The notes under the pieces were generated by a model. It made no database searches. It was not told the origin of the DNA and saw nothing but the letters and a program-made list of their open reading frames with translations. DNA of 64,000 bases from Todiramphus chloris collaris (taxonomy: Eukaryota; Chordata; Aves; Coraciiformes; Alcedinidae): positions 8,462,998-8,526,997 of the forward strand of contig JANVCC010000018.1 in the NCBI GenBank assembly GCA_025345505.1, in the 5' to 3' direction. The position numbers were made by a program, and so were the translations under genes. Of the stretch, positions 1 to 12,303 are shown piece by piece; positions within the stretch are counted from its first letter, which is position 1, and each line of letters opens with the position of its first letter.

Positions 1-400
1 TCTGCCAAAGACATTGGGATTCTGGAGTGTGTCTGGAGAAGAGCAACAAAGCTCATGAAGGGTCTAGTGAACAAGTCTTATAAGGAGAGGCTGAAGAAAC
101 TGGGTTTGTTTAGCCTGATGAAAAGGAGGCTCAGAGGAGACTTTATCACTCTCTACAACTACTCAAAAGGAAGTTGTAGTGAGGTTGGTGATCAGTTTCT
201 TCTCCCAAGTAAGAAGCAGTAGGATGAGAGGACACCTCAAGTTACACCAGGGGAGGTTTAGGTGGGATATTAGGAAAAATGTCTTCATCAAAAGGGCTAT
301 CAAGCACTGGAACAGGCTGCTCAGGAAAGTGTAGATTTGGTGCTTACTGATATGGTTTAGCAATGTCAGTGCTAGGTCTTTCCAACCTAAACAATTCTAT
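1..400 (+). mobile_element. CR1 LINE, 3' end (5' truncated by window edge)
   Basis: This is the 3' part of a CR1 non-LTR retrotransposon. It follows the usual CR1 order: a segment reading as gagaagagcaacaaagctc, then 'ctcagaggagactttatcactctctacaac', 'aggggaggtttaggtgggatattaggaaaaatg', 'tggaacaggctgctcagg', and finally 'ggtctttccaacctaaacaattctatgg' near 373-401. The last part is the characteristic CR1 terminus with an ATTCTATG-like unit. The copy is diverged, with small internal deletions near 325-370, and has no coding capacity. It continues to the left of the window, so its 5' end cannot be judged. The assignment is by recalled consensus and is very secure. Confidence 0.95.
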
Positions 401-1959
401 GGTTCCATATCCCAGCTCCACTCAGATATCTTCGATACTTTGAAGCACCTCAGATGCCCTTGGACACCCATATTTAGACAGCTAATCTTAACGGATTACC
501 CATCTGTTAAGAATTTTCAAAGTAAAATGTAAGTTTCACATTTAATCTTTTTTTTGTGTTCGCTCTCCTTTGTTATTGAAACTATCATGTATTTCATACA
601 CTTCATACTAGTGCCATGCATAAATTCAGATCTTATCTCTATTGTACTGAACCTAATTTTCATACCAGTGGGATCTGACAACCAGAGACTACCTTCATCA
701 GTGTCCCTTTCAGGCTCTTCCTGCTTGTGCTCAGATCATGAGCGCATGAGCCTTTAACTTGGAGCTATGGAGAACACTGCCTGATCCTCATGCTTTCAAT
801 TTGAGAAAAATAATTTCTTCTATCTATCTCATTTGGTTGCCTAGTCCTCAGTTCTTCTTAAGTAGTAAATAATAATGAGTTATGATGTATAATTATAAGT
901 CATAAATTCTCCAAAACATATCACAATCTCTTTAATGCTTAATTGTCAAAATACCTTTCAGAGCCAAGAAGTGGAATTGATTTCCACAATTGCTGATCAG
1001 AGGCACCACATACATGTTAGATGTGCTTTTACCTCAGAGTGATTTTGAAATATAATGTTTACTTAAAAGACCATATCTTTATAAATGATATTTAAAGGAC
1101 CGTAGGTGTTTGTTTACTCAGAGGCAAATGTAGCCTTGTTAAACATACATTTGCAGCATAACCCTCTTGGTGAGAGGCCAGATAAAAATTAGTAGATTCA
1201 TTTAAATGTGCTGTCTTGGAATCACTCGATAGTCATCGGAAAAAGATTAAGTAATCTCCAGGGAGGTTTCATTCCACTCATTTCAGGATGGAATTAAACA
1301 ACTTTCTGATGTGTCTATTTTCCTACAGGGAGCATGTAGCTATACGTGTCAGACACTCAGCATTTAGACAGCTGAAGTTAACTTTTCAAAATCCCACATT
1401 AAAGTGAGAAATCCCTTTTTCTATATAACATTATTAATGACCACTAAAAAAAATATATCTAGCCTCTGCTTTTGTTAAGAGCTTGATTTACAACAGCCCT
1501 TAGGATATTATATACTGATTATGCTAACAGATTAATCAAGCAGTGTGTTAGCTAAATTTATGACACATCATATCACATCTCCAACGTTACATATATGAAG
1601 AAAAGAACAGTTAGTAAGCCTTAATCTTCTGTAGGAACACAATATTAATTTGTGTTCTTCAGATGCACTAACGTTTTAAAGAAAAACAAATAGTAAACCA
1701 GGATGTATTTACCATAATGATTATGTTACTGTAATGCATAGCAGCTCACAGAGTGGTTAGAATTAATGTTCTCATTAACTGTGTCAAAGATCAAGCTATT
1801 ATACATAAACATGCAAATGCAATGATGACAGGCACAGTATATGATCGCAAATGGACCTGTGCTGGTTGGGTCAGTGCAATGTTTTGAACCATAACAAGAG
1901 CTTCTGGGAGCTGTCAATACAGAAGTAGAACTTGTTACCATCAGTAGTAATAGAGGGGG
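401..1959. other. Non-coding AT-rich stretch, nothing recognised
   Basis: Unique-looking AT-rich sequence with frequent stops in all frames. I see no repeat family, exon with splice sites, or RNA gene. Confidence 0.6.
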
Positions 1960-2096
1960 GATGCTTGTTCAGCTAGTGTTTCCACAGGAAATAATGTGTT
2001 CCCTGCCCTAAGTGATCCTGCTCTGGCAGGAGGGTTGGATTGATGATCATCAGAGGTCCCTTCTAATGCCCACCATTCTGTTATTCTATGATTCTA
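1960..2096 (+). mobile_element. CR1 LINE 3' end fragment
   Basis: The stretch 'gatcctgctctggcaggagggttggattgatgatcatcagaggtcccttctaatgcccaccattctgttattctatgattct' is the last part of a CR1 element. It ends in degenerate copies of the ATTCTRTG terminal unit at about 2070-2094. Severe 5' truncation is normal for CR1, because reverse transcription starts at the RNA 3' end. The left boundary near 1960 is approximate. Confidence 0.9.
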
Positions 2097-5000
2097 GGAA
2101 ACTACCACACCTTTCTTGAAAGCAAAACAGTCTGAAGGCTCTCAGTCTCTGAAGCCAAGCTTTATCATAATGCAAAACATTAAACTTAGAAAAGTTCAAA
2201 ATAATTCTTGCCCCAAACCGATCGTATCCTAATGTGGCAAGTTCTTTTCTCCCATGTTGTTCTCTAACTGGTCAGCATTTTCCTCTTTTGAATAAATCCT
2301 ACCTCCTTCACTGGAAAAGGCTCCTTCTTTCTTAAATTGTGTATTCATTCCCTGCTCCTCCTTGCAGTTAGCACCGTGCCCTAAACATAGAGGTTTGCCT
2401 GCCCCATCTTGTTCAGCAGAACATCTCCCCAGCAAGCACCCCAGCTGATCTCCAGGGAAGCCTAACTTTTCTCTCCCTTGGAAAGGTTTTACCTGACACA
2501 TGTTGTAGCAACCTCAGCAAAGCAAATGGGCTGCCCTCCTAGGAAAGAAAAATGTTAACATGGAATAAAGTTTGAGCAAGCAAGTTTTGGTGACACCAAC
2601 ACTAACACGCACAACTTGTGAAACTCAGGAGGTGCTGCACCTGAGAACCCATGGGACACTCCCAGCAGTTTCTCCTTTACCTTCCCTTCCCCTTTCCCTT
2701 GCACTTCTGCTTTGTGTTAGAGCAATGCCTTTTGGCTCTGATATTGGATGGGGCTCCTATAAGCTACAGTAGTGTTATCATCCTCATCATCTTCAACCAT
2801 ACATGCTGTTTTTTGACTGCATGTCCCACAACATGCCTGAACATCAGTGTGGATGCTGTGTGTTACACATGGTCCTGACATACAAGAACATTACTTCTGA
2901 AATCTCTGGGAGTTATGTGTACATCTGAGGGCAGAGTTTGGACCATAAAGTTTAAGTACAAGCATCTGGGCACAATTTTCTCCAGTGATCAGGATTCCAA
3001 GTTTCTGTAACATCTTCTGTGGGAATTGGAAGTACTTTACATTAACATTGTAAATGGTGTTAGCTATAATCATCTATTTAATTGAAAAAAAATGCAGTCA
3101 TCTCCACCTGGTGATTCCAGTGATGTGGATGCCTGTCTACTAGGAACTGGACTGAGATCATCAGTGCATTTCACACAAGAAACCAAAGGGCTATGAGGTG
3201 GTAATGGCCTTAGGATGTAATTTGCAAGTGACCTATGCATGCTGGTTTTTTTTTCCAGCAGGCATAATCTTCAGATAAGCTTTTGTTTCTCTGAACGTAT
3301 TCATCTATTTCTATTGCTTCATATTTTTGCAAACTTCTTGGTTAAGAGATAACAAACACAGAGGAAAGGGAAAAATCCTTTAGAGTGCTGTTTGTACAGA
3401 AATCAGAACAATGCTGTAGAATCTATTGTTATTTTTTTAATCTCTTTCCTACATCTACATATAAACATATAACTACTAATAATGTCTTAATATTTTCCAA
3501 TACCATCAGTAGGTCTCTTAGCTGTTTGTGGTTTGTTGTCAATCTCATTATGCACCTGATCCTGATTAAGGAGAGGCACTTGACTACGTTTTATACTGAA
3601 AGCTAGTTTTTCCCATCCATCTAATTAAGGGAATAGTGAAAAGAGGCATAGTCACACAGCCCACGCTCAGATGTATGTTTCCACTCATAGACTATTATTG
3701 ATACTTGAGTCAGTCAGTGTAAAAGAAGTTGGAATAAATCTGCACTGTCAGTTTTTTACTACAGTTGTAAAATGTCATTATAATAAAAGATAAGCTGTAG
3801 TTGAACTATAGATGGAGTTATAAAGAGCTAGGTATGTACCTGGGTACATTTAAATAAAAATAAGTCCTACAAGAATCTTTCTGTTGAGGAGGTATAGTTT
3901 ACATCTCCTGCTCCTATGTTTACTTAAGTTTCAAAACCACCCAAAAGGCATTATTTTCAGCTGCATTTTTCAATTAGTTCTTACTGCCTGACCTATGGAA
4001 AATGAGTTGAAGAAAAAGTAGAATTTAGTGGTAAACTTTTCCCATAGTTTCCCATTTTTTCTGTGATACGCTGTTGCTAACCAGTATACCATTCCCTATG
4101 AAAAGGAAGAATATATTTTGGAAAAAATGATGGGGATTCAATCTATTTCAGTACAGGATTAAATCAAGCCCTAGATCCCTGTCTGTTATAGTATCAGGCT
4201 GTACCCCAGTCTGGTGTCAGCATCAGGAGAAGGTGAAGGCGTTTCTGAACTTACAAAGACATCTGTATGGATATATATATGTATTATACATACAAACAGA
4301 ATCTGTAAGATGGAATGTGCACATAAATACCAGAATCCTATTAAGAAGCAGGAAACTTTTTACTACCAGTAAAGGAGAAACCACTAAGTAACTTTCATCT
4401 TCCCTGAGTGAACTCCAGTATGAACCTCCTGGAGATAAAATCAACCTCCTGCAGAAGAATGCTGCACAAGAGTGCACCACGTGCCTGTGAAAACCCAGGG
4501 AGAAACTTCTCTCTTGCTCTGCAGTTGTAACTCTTAGGTCGCAGCACCTCAATGCAGCTTTGCCTTCTGGATGAATATGAAATAATTATCAGAGCTTTTT
4601 AATTATGCATTGTGCATTTGCTAAGTTATAAAGCTAAATGACATAAGTATTTTTAGTATTTGCCTCTGAGTCTACAGTTAGTAGGCAAGATAACAATAGG
4701 GATGAAAGAGGATGGTTTGCTAAAGCCAACATAAAGTCAATATGGGAGTATAATTTTCCTCTGCTTGTGATTTTCTTCCCACTGATTCCAGCTCCAAGCA
4801 TTGAGATGGACTGATGAATGCATGTTTTTACTGGATAAGCAGGTAAGGAAGTCACAGAAAAAAAAAAAGCCCACAGAACCTTTATTTTTACCCTACTTAA
4901 ATTGTTGCTAAGGAGTAGGTTTTCTTCCATGCAAAACAAAATTAAATGGAATAGATTGAAATTCTCTGGCTTAAACTGCATGTTATTAACACTGGCTAAG

Positions 5001-5779
5001 AAAAGTCCTAATTTTCTGGCACCTTCAAGCGGTATGCCTTCAAAAGGAAAATTTAATAACTTGCTTCTTACCACAAGAATGGACCGTAAGTGGTATTGCC
5101 AGTCAACAGCTTTAAGCTCTTCAGCTGTCTGGATGTGAATAGCCTACAAGAATCTTTCTGGATTCACCAATGTTGTGGGAACCCTCCACTTACACTTGGC
5201 TTGGGAGGTGTGAATTCCTATTTTGCAAAGAGCTTGGGGATCTTGCCAAAGTTAATATTCTGGGGTCCATGTGTGTTAAGTGATTGGTAATTCTGGAATA
5301 CAGCATCAGAGACTCAAATGGGGGAAGCCTCTCAGAGACGTTTCAGCCAAGGAGAGGAATGTGGATTTTTTCAAGAATACCTTTAAAGCAGAGAAATGGA
5401 CAAGAACAGATCGTTTGAATTCTGGAAAAAATTAAGAGAAATTTTGTCCAGGATATGCACATCACAATCTGTCTTGGGGGGGGTGTTTTTTACAACAATT
5501 TTATGTGTTGCTCTAAGTGACATGCAAATTCCTTAACATTGACTGTTTAAAATAAAATATCACTACACTCAGGATTGTGACCTCTGAGACCACAATAATA
5601 CACATATTTTACTAAGACTTTTCTACATCCTTTGGAATGACTATATGTCAGAGAGTGCAAGAATCCTGACATTGATAAAGCACCAAATATTTACAGACGG
5701 TAGTTGCCCATTCATTATATCAAGAATGCAAATAACTGTTTTGTACTTTCTAATGTTTTACCAGAATCTGTCTGCAAAT

Positions 5780-5780
<1 letters not shown>
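2097..5780. other. Non-coding stretch, nothing recognised
   Basis: No gene or repeat family is recognised. Overlapping frames of up to about 145 codons on both strands near 4634-5138 show no domain, start in part at non-ATG codons and lack splice context. A G run sits at about 5476-5484. Confidence 0.5.

Positions 5781-5813
<33 letters not shown>
5781..5813 (+). repeat. A(33) homopolymer tract
   Basis: There are 33 consecutive A residues, followed by an A-rich segment with C interruptions to about 5830. No polyadenylation signal (AATAAA or ATTAAA) sits in the 30 bases before it, and the upstream sequence is not a recognisable retrocopy. It may be a simple expansion or the tail of an unidentified retroinsertion. 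Its exact length should be treated as uncertain because long homopolymers are error-prone in assemblies. Confidence 0.9.
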
Positions 5814-5815
<2 letters not shown>

Positions 5816-7576
5816 AAACGCAAAAAAAATATCTTTTCATCTATCACATTTGTCCACCAAACCTCTGGATGTTATTTCATACATACTCCTTCTCCAGAAG
5901 TGACGAATACTTCTACTAAGGAAACAGTGGGTGGTTTTTAAGAGAAGTTGATGTAAACATGGTAACAAGAGGAAGGGCCGGCAAGCAGATGGTCTTCTGA
6001 CTTCTCATTTTAGAGCTACTGTAGCAGGTGTTGAAAAAGCCTTCCATCCTCCTAATGTAAAAATATGGGGAAAACAGCCCTTTAGGAAAACCACAGAAAA
6101 GAATAATGACTGTATATTTTGTCATCTATCAGTGGGAAACATTAAAAAATGCAATTCCTTTCATGGAACTGATTAATATTTCAAACAAATGTGTCCCACA
6201 CAAAGGCAATGTGGCTATTCACAGTGGCTATAAATTACTGCAGATTACTCCAGAGAAAGGTCTGGGAAATGAACACCACTTTTCACAAGGGCCAAGATGC
6301 TGGCATGAAAGTAGTTTGTATTTACATTCTAGCATTTTCATAACATTAGATCAAGCCATTTCAGAGTAAGCGTTCTTCCGATTTTGTTGGATTACAGCCT
6401 TTTATGTTTTCCTTGGAGGTCTCCCTGCCACTCACAACAATACAAGTGTATGTGCAAATACACACACACACACACAGAGCTGGGCAAACACAAAAACACA
6501 TTGCATCCAGTTGTTAGAGAACAAGTAGAATTATCTGTCATGCAATAGTTACGAATATTCGAATTAAAAAAACCAAACAAAACTTCAGTTCATTCCTTTC
6601 TTCCTTTTGTTTTTGCATTTACTTGGGAAAGGGGAAGAATGAAAAGAGGTTGAGGAAAGAAAGAATTATTCAGAGATATAATCCAAAGAGGACTGGATTA
6701 CTTAATGAATTTTTTTCAAGTCTAAAAACAAATGAGATTCTAAATTTCTCTTCTTTCTCCTGAAAAACACTACTTTTATAATCATCACTCCCCCTTCTCA
6801 GATCTAACATACACTCATGAGGTCATCTGGCTGGAGAGAAGACACAGTTCCTTCATTTTATTGACTCCATAAATAGTCAAATAAGAACGATTGTGCTTCA
6901 GGGAACATCTAGTTCACACCAGACAGACACAGTGGATTAACATTATAAATCACATCCTTTAGTATTTTTCCTCACAATACTTCTATGGTTAGTCTTCTAA
7001 TTTGAGCATCTATCTCTACCACACTGAATATCTGAATAGGAAGGATGCTATTCATCTAAAGATACCAATTTTATTAGAATTCATTTAAACCGATTACAAG
7101 TTGATTAGTATTCTGCACTTACTCCAATCACTAGGCCACTTACTTGTGCTCATCAGATTTTCAGAAACAGGCTCAGATTTTGAAAAGGTCTGGTTTTGCA
7201 TATCCCATTCGAAAAACTCATGTTATCTTTTGTGGGTATGTTGATGTATTTGCTGCTTTTCTTAAACTGTGGTACCAAAATTAGTAGTCATGTCTAAAAT
7301 CTTTTAGAAATGGGTGCCATACTCCTCGGAACATATACTTTACTTTTCTCTACAGATAAAAGCAGAGCACACAAACTCAAAATAATGACTATTTGGAATT
7401 GCCTTTTCTTAATATGAATCATTAGTATTTTATATTAAAAGAGTAGACTTACACAAATTTAGATATATCTGAATAAGTCTGAATAAGTAACAAATTATAT
7501 ACCTTTCTGCCCTTGAAAACTTCATGTACTAATAATCTGTGAGGGAGAAGATAAATTCTATTAATCTCCTGTTCAT
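5814..7576. other. Non-coding stretch with a short (CA)n
   Basis: AT-rich sequence without recognised genes. It contains a short (CA)n at 6461-6475. Two adjacent copies of TCTGAATAAG lie at 7469-7488. Confidence 0.55.
6461..6475. repeat. (CA)n microsatellite
   Basis: A run of seven to eight CA dinucleotides, short enough that polymorphism would be modest. Confidence 0.85.
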
Positions 7577-7995
7577 AATCATAGACTCCTAGAATAATCT
7601 AGGTTGAAAAGAACCTCTGGAGATCTCTAATCCAAACCCCTGCTCAAAGTAGGGTCAACTTAGATCAGGCTACTCTGGCTCTTTTCCAGTCAAGCTTTGA
7701 GTATCTCCAAGGATGGAGGTTCCAGAGATTGTCTGAACAACTTGTTCCAGCATTTGACCACCCTCATGGTGAAAAATTGTTTCCTAATATGTAGTTGGAA
7801 TTTCCTCTGTGGCTTTTGCCTCACAACTTAATCACTGAGCATCTTTGGGATCTGGCTGTGCTTTCTCTATACCATCCCATTAGGTAGTTGAAGGCAGCAG
7901 AAAGACCCTGGTTCTTCTTCACTGAACTTGCTTCAGTAGGTCCGTGTCTTTCTTCTGCTGGGGAGTCCAGAAGAGCGCAGTACTTTGGAAGTAAG
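7577..7995 (-). mobile_element. CR1 LINE, 3' half, minus strand
   Basis: Read on the plus strand this is the reverse complement of a CR1 3' region. It opens with 'atcatagactcctagaataatctaggttgaaaagaacctctggagatc', the complement of the CR1 terminus. It continues through 'gttccagcatttgaccaccctcatggtgaaaaattgtttcctaatat' and ends with 'caggtccgtgtc'-like and 'gagtccagaagagcgcagtacttt' segments near 7935-7990. All of these match the usual CR1 order in reverse. It is diverged and has no intact frame. A 14-bp tandem duplication lies just beyond its upstream (right) edge. Confidence 0.93.
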
Positions 7996-8021
7996 GAAGA
8001 AGCTTTCTTGATAATGAGATG

Positions 8022-8049
8022 AACTGGCATATCACAACTGGCATATCAC
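8022..8049. repeat. 14-bp tandem duplication
   Basis: AACTGGCATATCAC occurs twice in immediate succession (8022-8035 and 8036-8049), without mismatches. It adjoins the end of the CR1 fragment. Confidence 0.9.
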
Positions 8050-8470
8050 ATCCTTCAAATAAGGATATTTGAATAATATATTATGATATAATACATATTC
8101 AAACCCCGTCCCTTTTGGTAGACTGATCAGATCTCCATTTCTGAATGGCTCCTGGCCCATGGCAACCCCAAAGTGTACCTAGGTACTGTCTAGGGAATGC
8201 TATCTAGCCCGGAACTGTGTGGACAACTTCACAATATGGGTGATTGCAAGCCAGTGCATGAGCCAATGTCCTCAGTCTGTTTGGTCTGCTAATGTAGCCA
8301 AAGAACCCTGTGGACCATCTCAAGCATTCTTTTCCCTACCTTCCCCAGGTGTTTAAATCCAGGAACACCTAGTAACAGAGTTTAATTCATCTAAGTCATG
8401 AAGACCTCAAAGTAAAAATCAAAATCTATGTCCCACAACTAAGCAAATTCTGTCCTTCTGCAAGAAAAAG

Positions 8471-8494
8471 TAAATAAATAAATTAATAAATAAA
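8471..8494. repeat. (TAAA)n microsatellite
   Basis: An imperfect TAAA run, interrupted once by TTAA. Confidence 0.85.
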
Positions 8495-8775
8495 CCAGAC
8501 AGAATGTTCCAAAGATCTACAAATCAGTATTTTATTGGCCGAAGCAGAAAAATGTGTTTCAGTGAGGCAAAGAGTGTGTTAGCAACAGTCCTTATCTTCC
8601 ATCAGAGAACAGATAGCTGGAGCATCCCTGAAGGAAAGAGAGACATCTATGTGGTGGCCAAAATGCAAAACATCTTCAGCTTTAAAGTGGGAAAAAGAGA
8701 GCATCTTTAACTCCAGCCTGGACCTAACCAGCAATCTGTGAAGTTGCGTCACCTAATTCCTGTGCAATGCGCCAC

Positions 8776-8855
8776 TTGCCATAAGAACAGATGTACTGGG
8801 TCAGATCAAAGGTCCATCTGGTCCGAAATCTTTTCTCTGACAGTGGGCAGTAGAA
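8776..8855 (-). mobile_element. Old amniote CR1 3' end fragment
   Basis: The stretch 'cataagaacagatgtactgggtcagatcaaaggtccatctggtccgaaatcttttctctgacagtgg' is the reverse complement of the 3' end of an old CR1 lineage. That lineage is abundant in turtles and crocodilians and present at low level in birds; its sense 3' end reads roughly 'ctagatggacctttggtctgacccagtatggc'. The copy is short and diverged. It differs from the younger bird CR1s at 1-400 and 7577-7995. Confidence 0.7.
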
Positions 8856-11800
8856 AAAATGTTAATAAATAGGAATAAGCAAAAATCAAAAGCAGGTATC
8901 TGAACAGCCAAGAACTCTAAATAATTCAAAACCTGACTGAGGATTTGGATTTCAAAGAGTTTCTATCCCTAAAACAGGTCCAGTCGATCCTCTCTCACCA
9001 TCACAAACCCTCCAGAAGGCACTGAATTTGACATGTGATTGTGAGTGTGAGTGGAAAGAGGCAGGAAGCAAAGAGATAACTCCATGCTTTGTAATAATTG
9101 TTGCTTTTAAAGCATTGTGGAATTGGCTCAAGAGAGTTGAATTGTTCTGCTGCTTGTTTCAATAATCTATTAAAGACAAACATATACTTGCGTACTCTCT
9201 CGCTCTTCATCTGACCAGCTGCATAAATGTAGATAACATGGTAAATATTCCTATTTTTAAAAAAGCTCCGTACCTCAAGGATGTGCATTTATAGGATTAT
9301 AGGGCTTCTTCATGACATAATGTAAACTCTTCTGCCAAAGAATAGACTTGATGTGAAGGCCAAATTTTAACTGGAAACACCCTTGGCTTTTTGCAGCAGA
9401 ATGCTGCACACTGTGTGTGGGAAGACTCTTGTCCAAGACAGCCCTGCAGGGATTACTAAAATATGAATATTTTTCCTAAAGAACTGCACCTGAAAATACT
9501 CTAATCACTTCTATAGTTGTAGATTAGTTTGATTAGAAGTACATGGAGGCATCCATCCTCTGGATAACTAAGCTAGCAGAAGCAGGAAGCCAAACATCCA
9601 CAGATTCTTCCGAACTGGTTGTCTTTCTGGTACTGTTATTGACATTATAACCATCGGCACAGAGTTTCACTTTAAAAGATCACACTCATAAATCAAATCA
9701 AACTGTGTTCAATTTGATCACCCCTGCCAGTAATGAGTATCAGTCTTAACTCCAAGCACAAACTGTCTTCTCAGAATAAACCAACAACATTCTCCTATTT
9801 CAAACTCGGTTATGACCACAATATTTTGCACCTGCAGCACTAAAGGGGCCTAAGAAAGACATTTTGTTCCCCGAGAAAGCAGCCCCAGTGTGGCTAAGAG
9901 AGGGAAGATCTGTTCACATGAGTGAATGAAGAGCAGGCAGGTGTGGGCAGGGACAGGTCTCTGACTCCTCCTACACAAATGGCCCAAGCAGGTTGGACAC
10001 AGGATCAATGAGAACATGTAAGAGTCCATTTTTCACAGGGAAAGAGGTAACATCTCTTCCTTCTGAGCAGGAGTAAGCTTTCACTTCCATAATTGCCATG
10101 TATACACATATCTCTGTGTGTCGGCTGGGTAAGTCTGTAAGGATGGCATTTGTTCGTGGTCCAGAAGATGACTCAGCATTGAGGTTTCAATTCTTTGCTC
10201 ATCAAAAGGCATCTTCCAGTATTTCCCCCTCTCACTGTTTCCTTTTTTCTGCAGATTTGAGGCCTAGGAGACCTACAAACAGACACCTGAAAGCATTTCA
10301 ACAAAATGTTTATTAATGCAAAAAAAAACCTAGCAGGAAGCCTTGCCTTTTTATGTAATGCTCATGAATCCAAATCAATGAAAATTTCAGTTCCTCTATA
10401 AAAGTTTCAGCCAGCTCTGAGCAATACACAGCTGACACTTTCCTTTACTCCAGGAAGCACTAAGCAGCAACAAAGGTTTCAGTCCAAATTATTAGGTTAA
10501 TAAAGCAACAACAGAGCACTGTGCCATGTAACTGGCTTCTAAATGTCTGCTCATTGCCACACCTGACAAGGCAGTTTGCACTGATGCTGCTTAAGTTGCA
10601 AAGACAGAAAATCTGGGAGTCACCCGGGATAAACTTCGGAGCTAATAGGCAAGGGAAAGAGACTTCTGCTCTACAGGTCTAACCAAACCACTGATCTTTG
10701 TGTTTGAGTCTCTAGAAGTTTACTTTCCCCCACATTTTTGAATTTGCAGTAGAAGCTAAAGATTTTCAGCCCTGTCCTTAACCACTCCATAAAAACAGTG
10801 GGGGAACAACTTGGCTTAGGTTACATGAAGGGAGCAGGGTTAGCTTTCCAATCTGGCAGTGTCCCTAGTTCAGTTGCTGAAGCCAAGTGTGCTGCCAGCA
10901 AGCCCCAGGTGTGTGCCACATGAGCAGGTGAAGAAAATAAAAAATGTTTATGTGCATTGTGATGACAGTTCTGAGTCCATATAAAGCATAATACATGACA
11001 AGGAGTACGGTTATCCCAAGACATCAACATTCCTCATGAACAAACAGGCAGAAATCCAAAGGCACTGTGCCTTTATCTTAGAAAATTCATTGGACTGTTT
11101 GTCTTTTGCATGGATTTTTATTTTATTTTTTTAAAGTTGATTTGTTTTCTCTGTTAAACTTTTATTTTTATAAATACATTTAAATTTTTCTCAAAATAAG
11201 CATCAAGGAAACACTTTACAAGAAGACAGGATCTGATACTGCATTTACACAACTGCATCAATTTAAGATCAGAATTAAGCACAGACAGGTCCTTTCAAAA
11301 CCACTAATTAAACCACCTTGTGGATCACAAATGTATTCTTTGACTAATCCCAATTCTAAAATAGGGTTTTGGAGCTGAAGATAATGTTTGTTCTTTGGTC
11401 TAGAAGAATATTTCTCTTTTTTTTCTTAAAGTATATTGTGAGACTTTTTAAAAAGTATAGTCATACACCTGCTTAATTCAATGCCTGTTTCCAGCATGCC
11501 TGTTGGCATGGGGGGCTGTGCGTGTGTGTGAGCAAAAGCAAGAGAGAGCACAAAAACGCAGGGGTATGTATATATTTTTCTCTTATCTAAGCAGGGACAT
11601 AAATTTCAACCACAAGAATGGGATCATACTGGGTTTAAGTTGTATGGAAAACAAAACCGTCCTCTTAAGATTTTATTACCATCTTCACTTTTAAAAAAGG
11701 AATATCCTTTAAATTGTAATCTACAAAGTAAATGCAGTATATATATCTAGAACTGTATCTAGTTTAGAAACATGAAACAGTCCTACAGTTCTGGTTGGGA

Positions 11801-12160
11801 GGTAGAGAGCTGGTGGCTTCCAACCAAATGAGTTACTAGCTACATTTTGTTTCCTGAATGTACACTGGCTGCTCTGCTCTGTGGATTGTTACCAGCTTCA
11901 GCATTTTTTAAATATTTCCCATTACCCTTTATTTGATATTTTATGTTTCCCCTCATAAACCCTTTAAGCAGATTAATTGTGCCTGTGATGTTTGTTTGTA
12001 AGTACAGCTGCTCTTCCTTCCAGTTTGTTTTATAATTGTGATGTCTCAAAGATATCCTCATAAAACTGATGGGTGGATCTGCAAACAACCAGAGTTTTAT
12101 CGGAAAGGAAATCCAGATTGAAGTTATTGGAGAAAACATTTGAGTAATGCTCAGTGTTGC
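8856..12160. other. Non-coding stretch, nothing recognised
   Basis: No gene or repeat family is recognised. A T-rich and A-rich zone spans about 11100-11200. Confidence 0.5.
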
Positions 12161-12303
12161 AAAAAAAAAACCCAACCAAACCCCAAAAACAAAAACAAAA
12201 TGAACAAACAAAAAAACCCACAAAAAAACCACCAAAACACACACACACACGAAAAAAACAAAACAAAAAACCAACCAACCAACCACCAACCCACAGGAAA
12301 AAG
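12161..12303 (+). repeat. A/C-rich low-complexity tract
   Basis: About 140 bases consist almost only of A and C. The tract starts with A(10), passes through CCAAACC and CAAAACA patterns, a (CA)n at about 12237-12250, and four CCAA units at 12271-12286. The minus strand is accordingly G/T-rich. Frames of up to 158 codons cross it on the minus strand (lysine/proline/asparagine-rich frames on the plus strand), but these are composition artefacts with no domain. Confidence 0.9.

Noticed and set aside
4634..5138. Opposed frames of 146 and 78 codons
   Set aside because: There is no domain or splice signal pattern, and overlap on opposite strands suggests chance.
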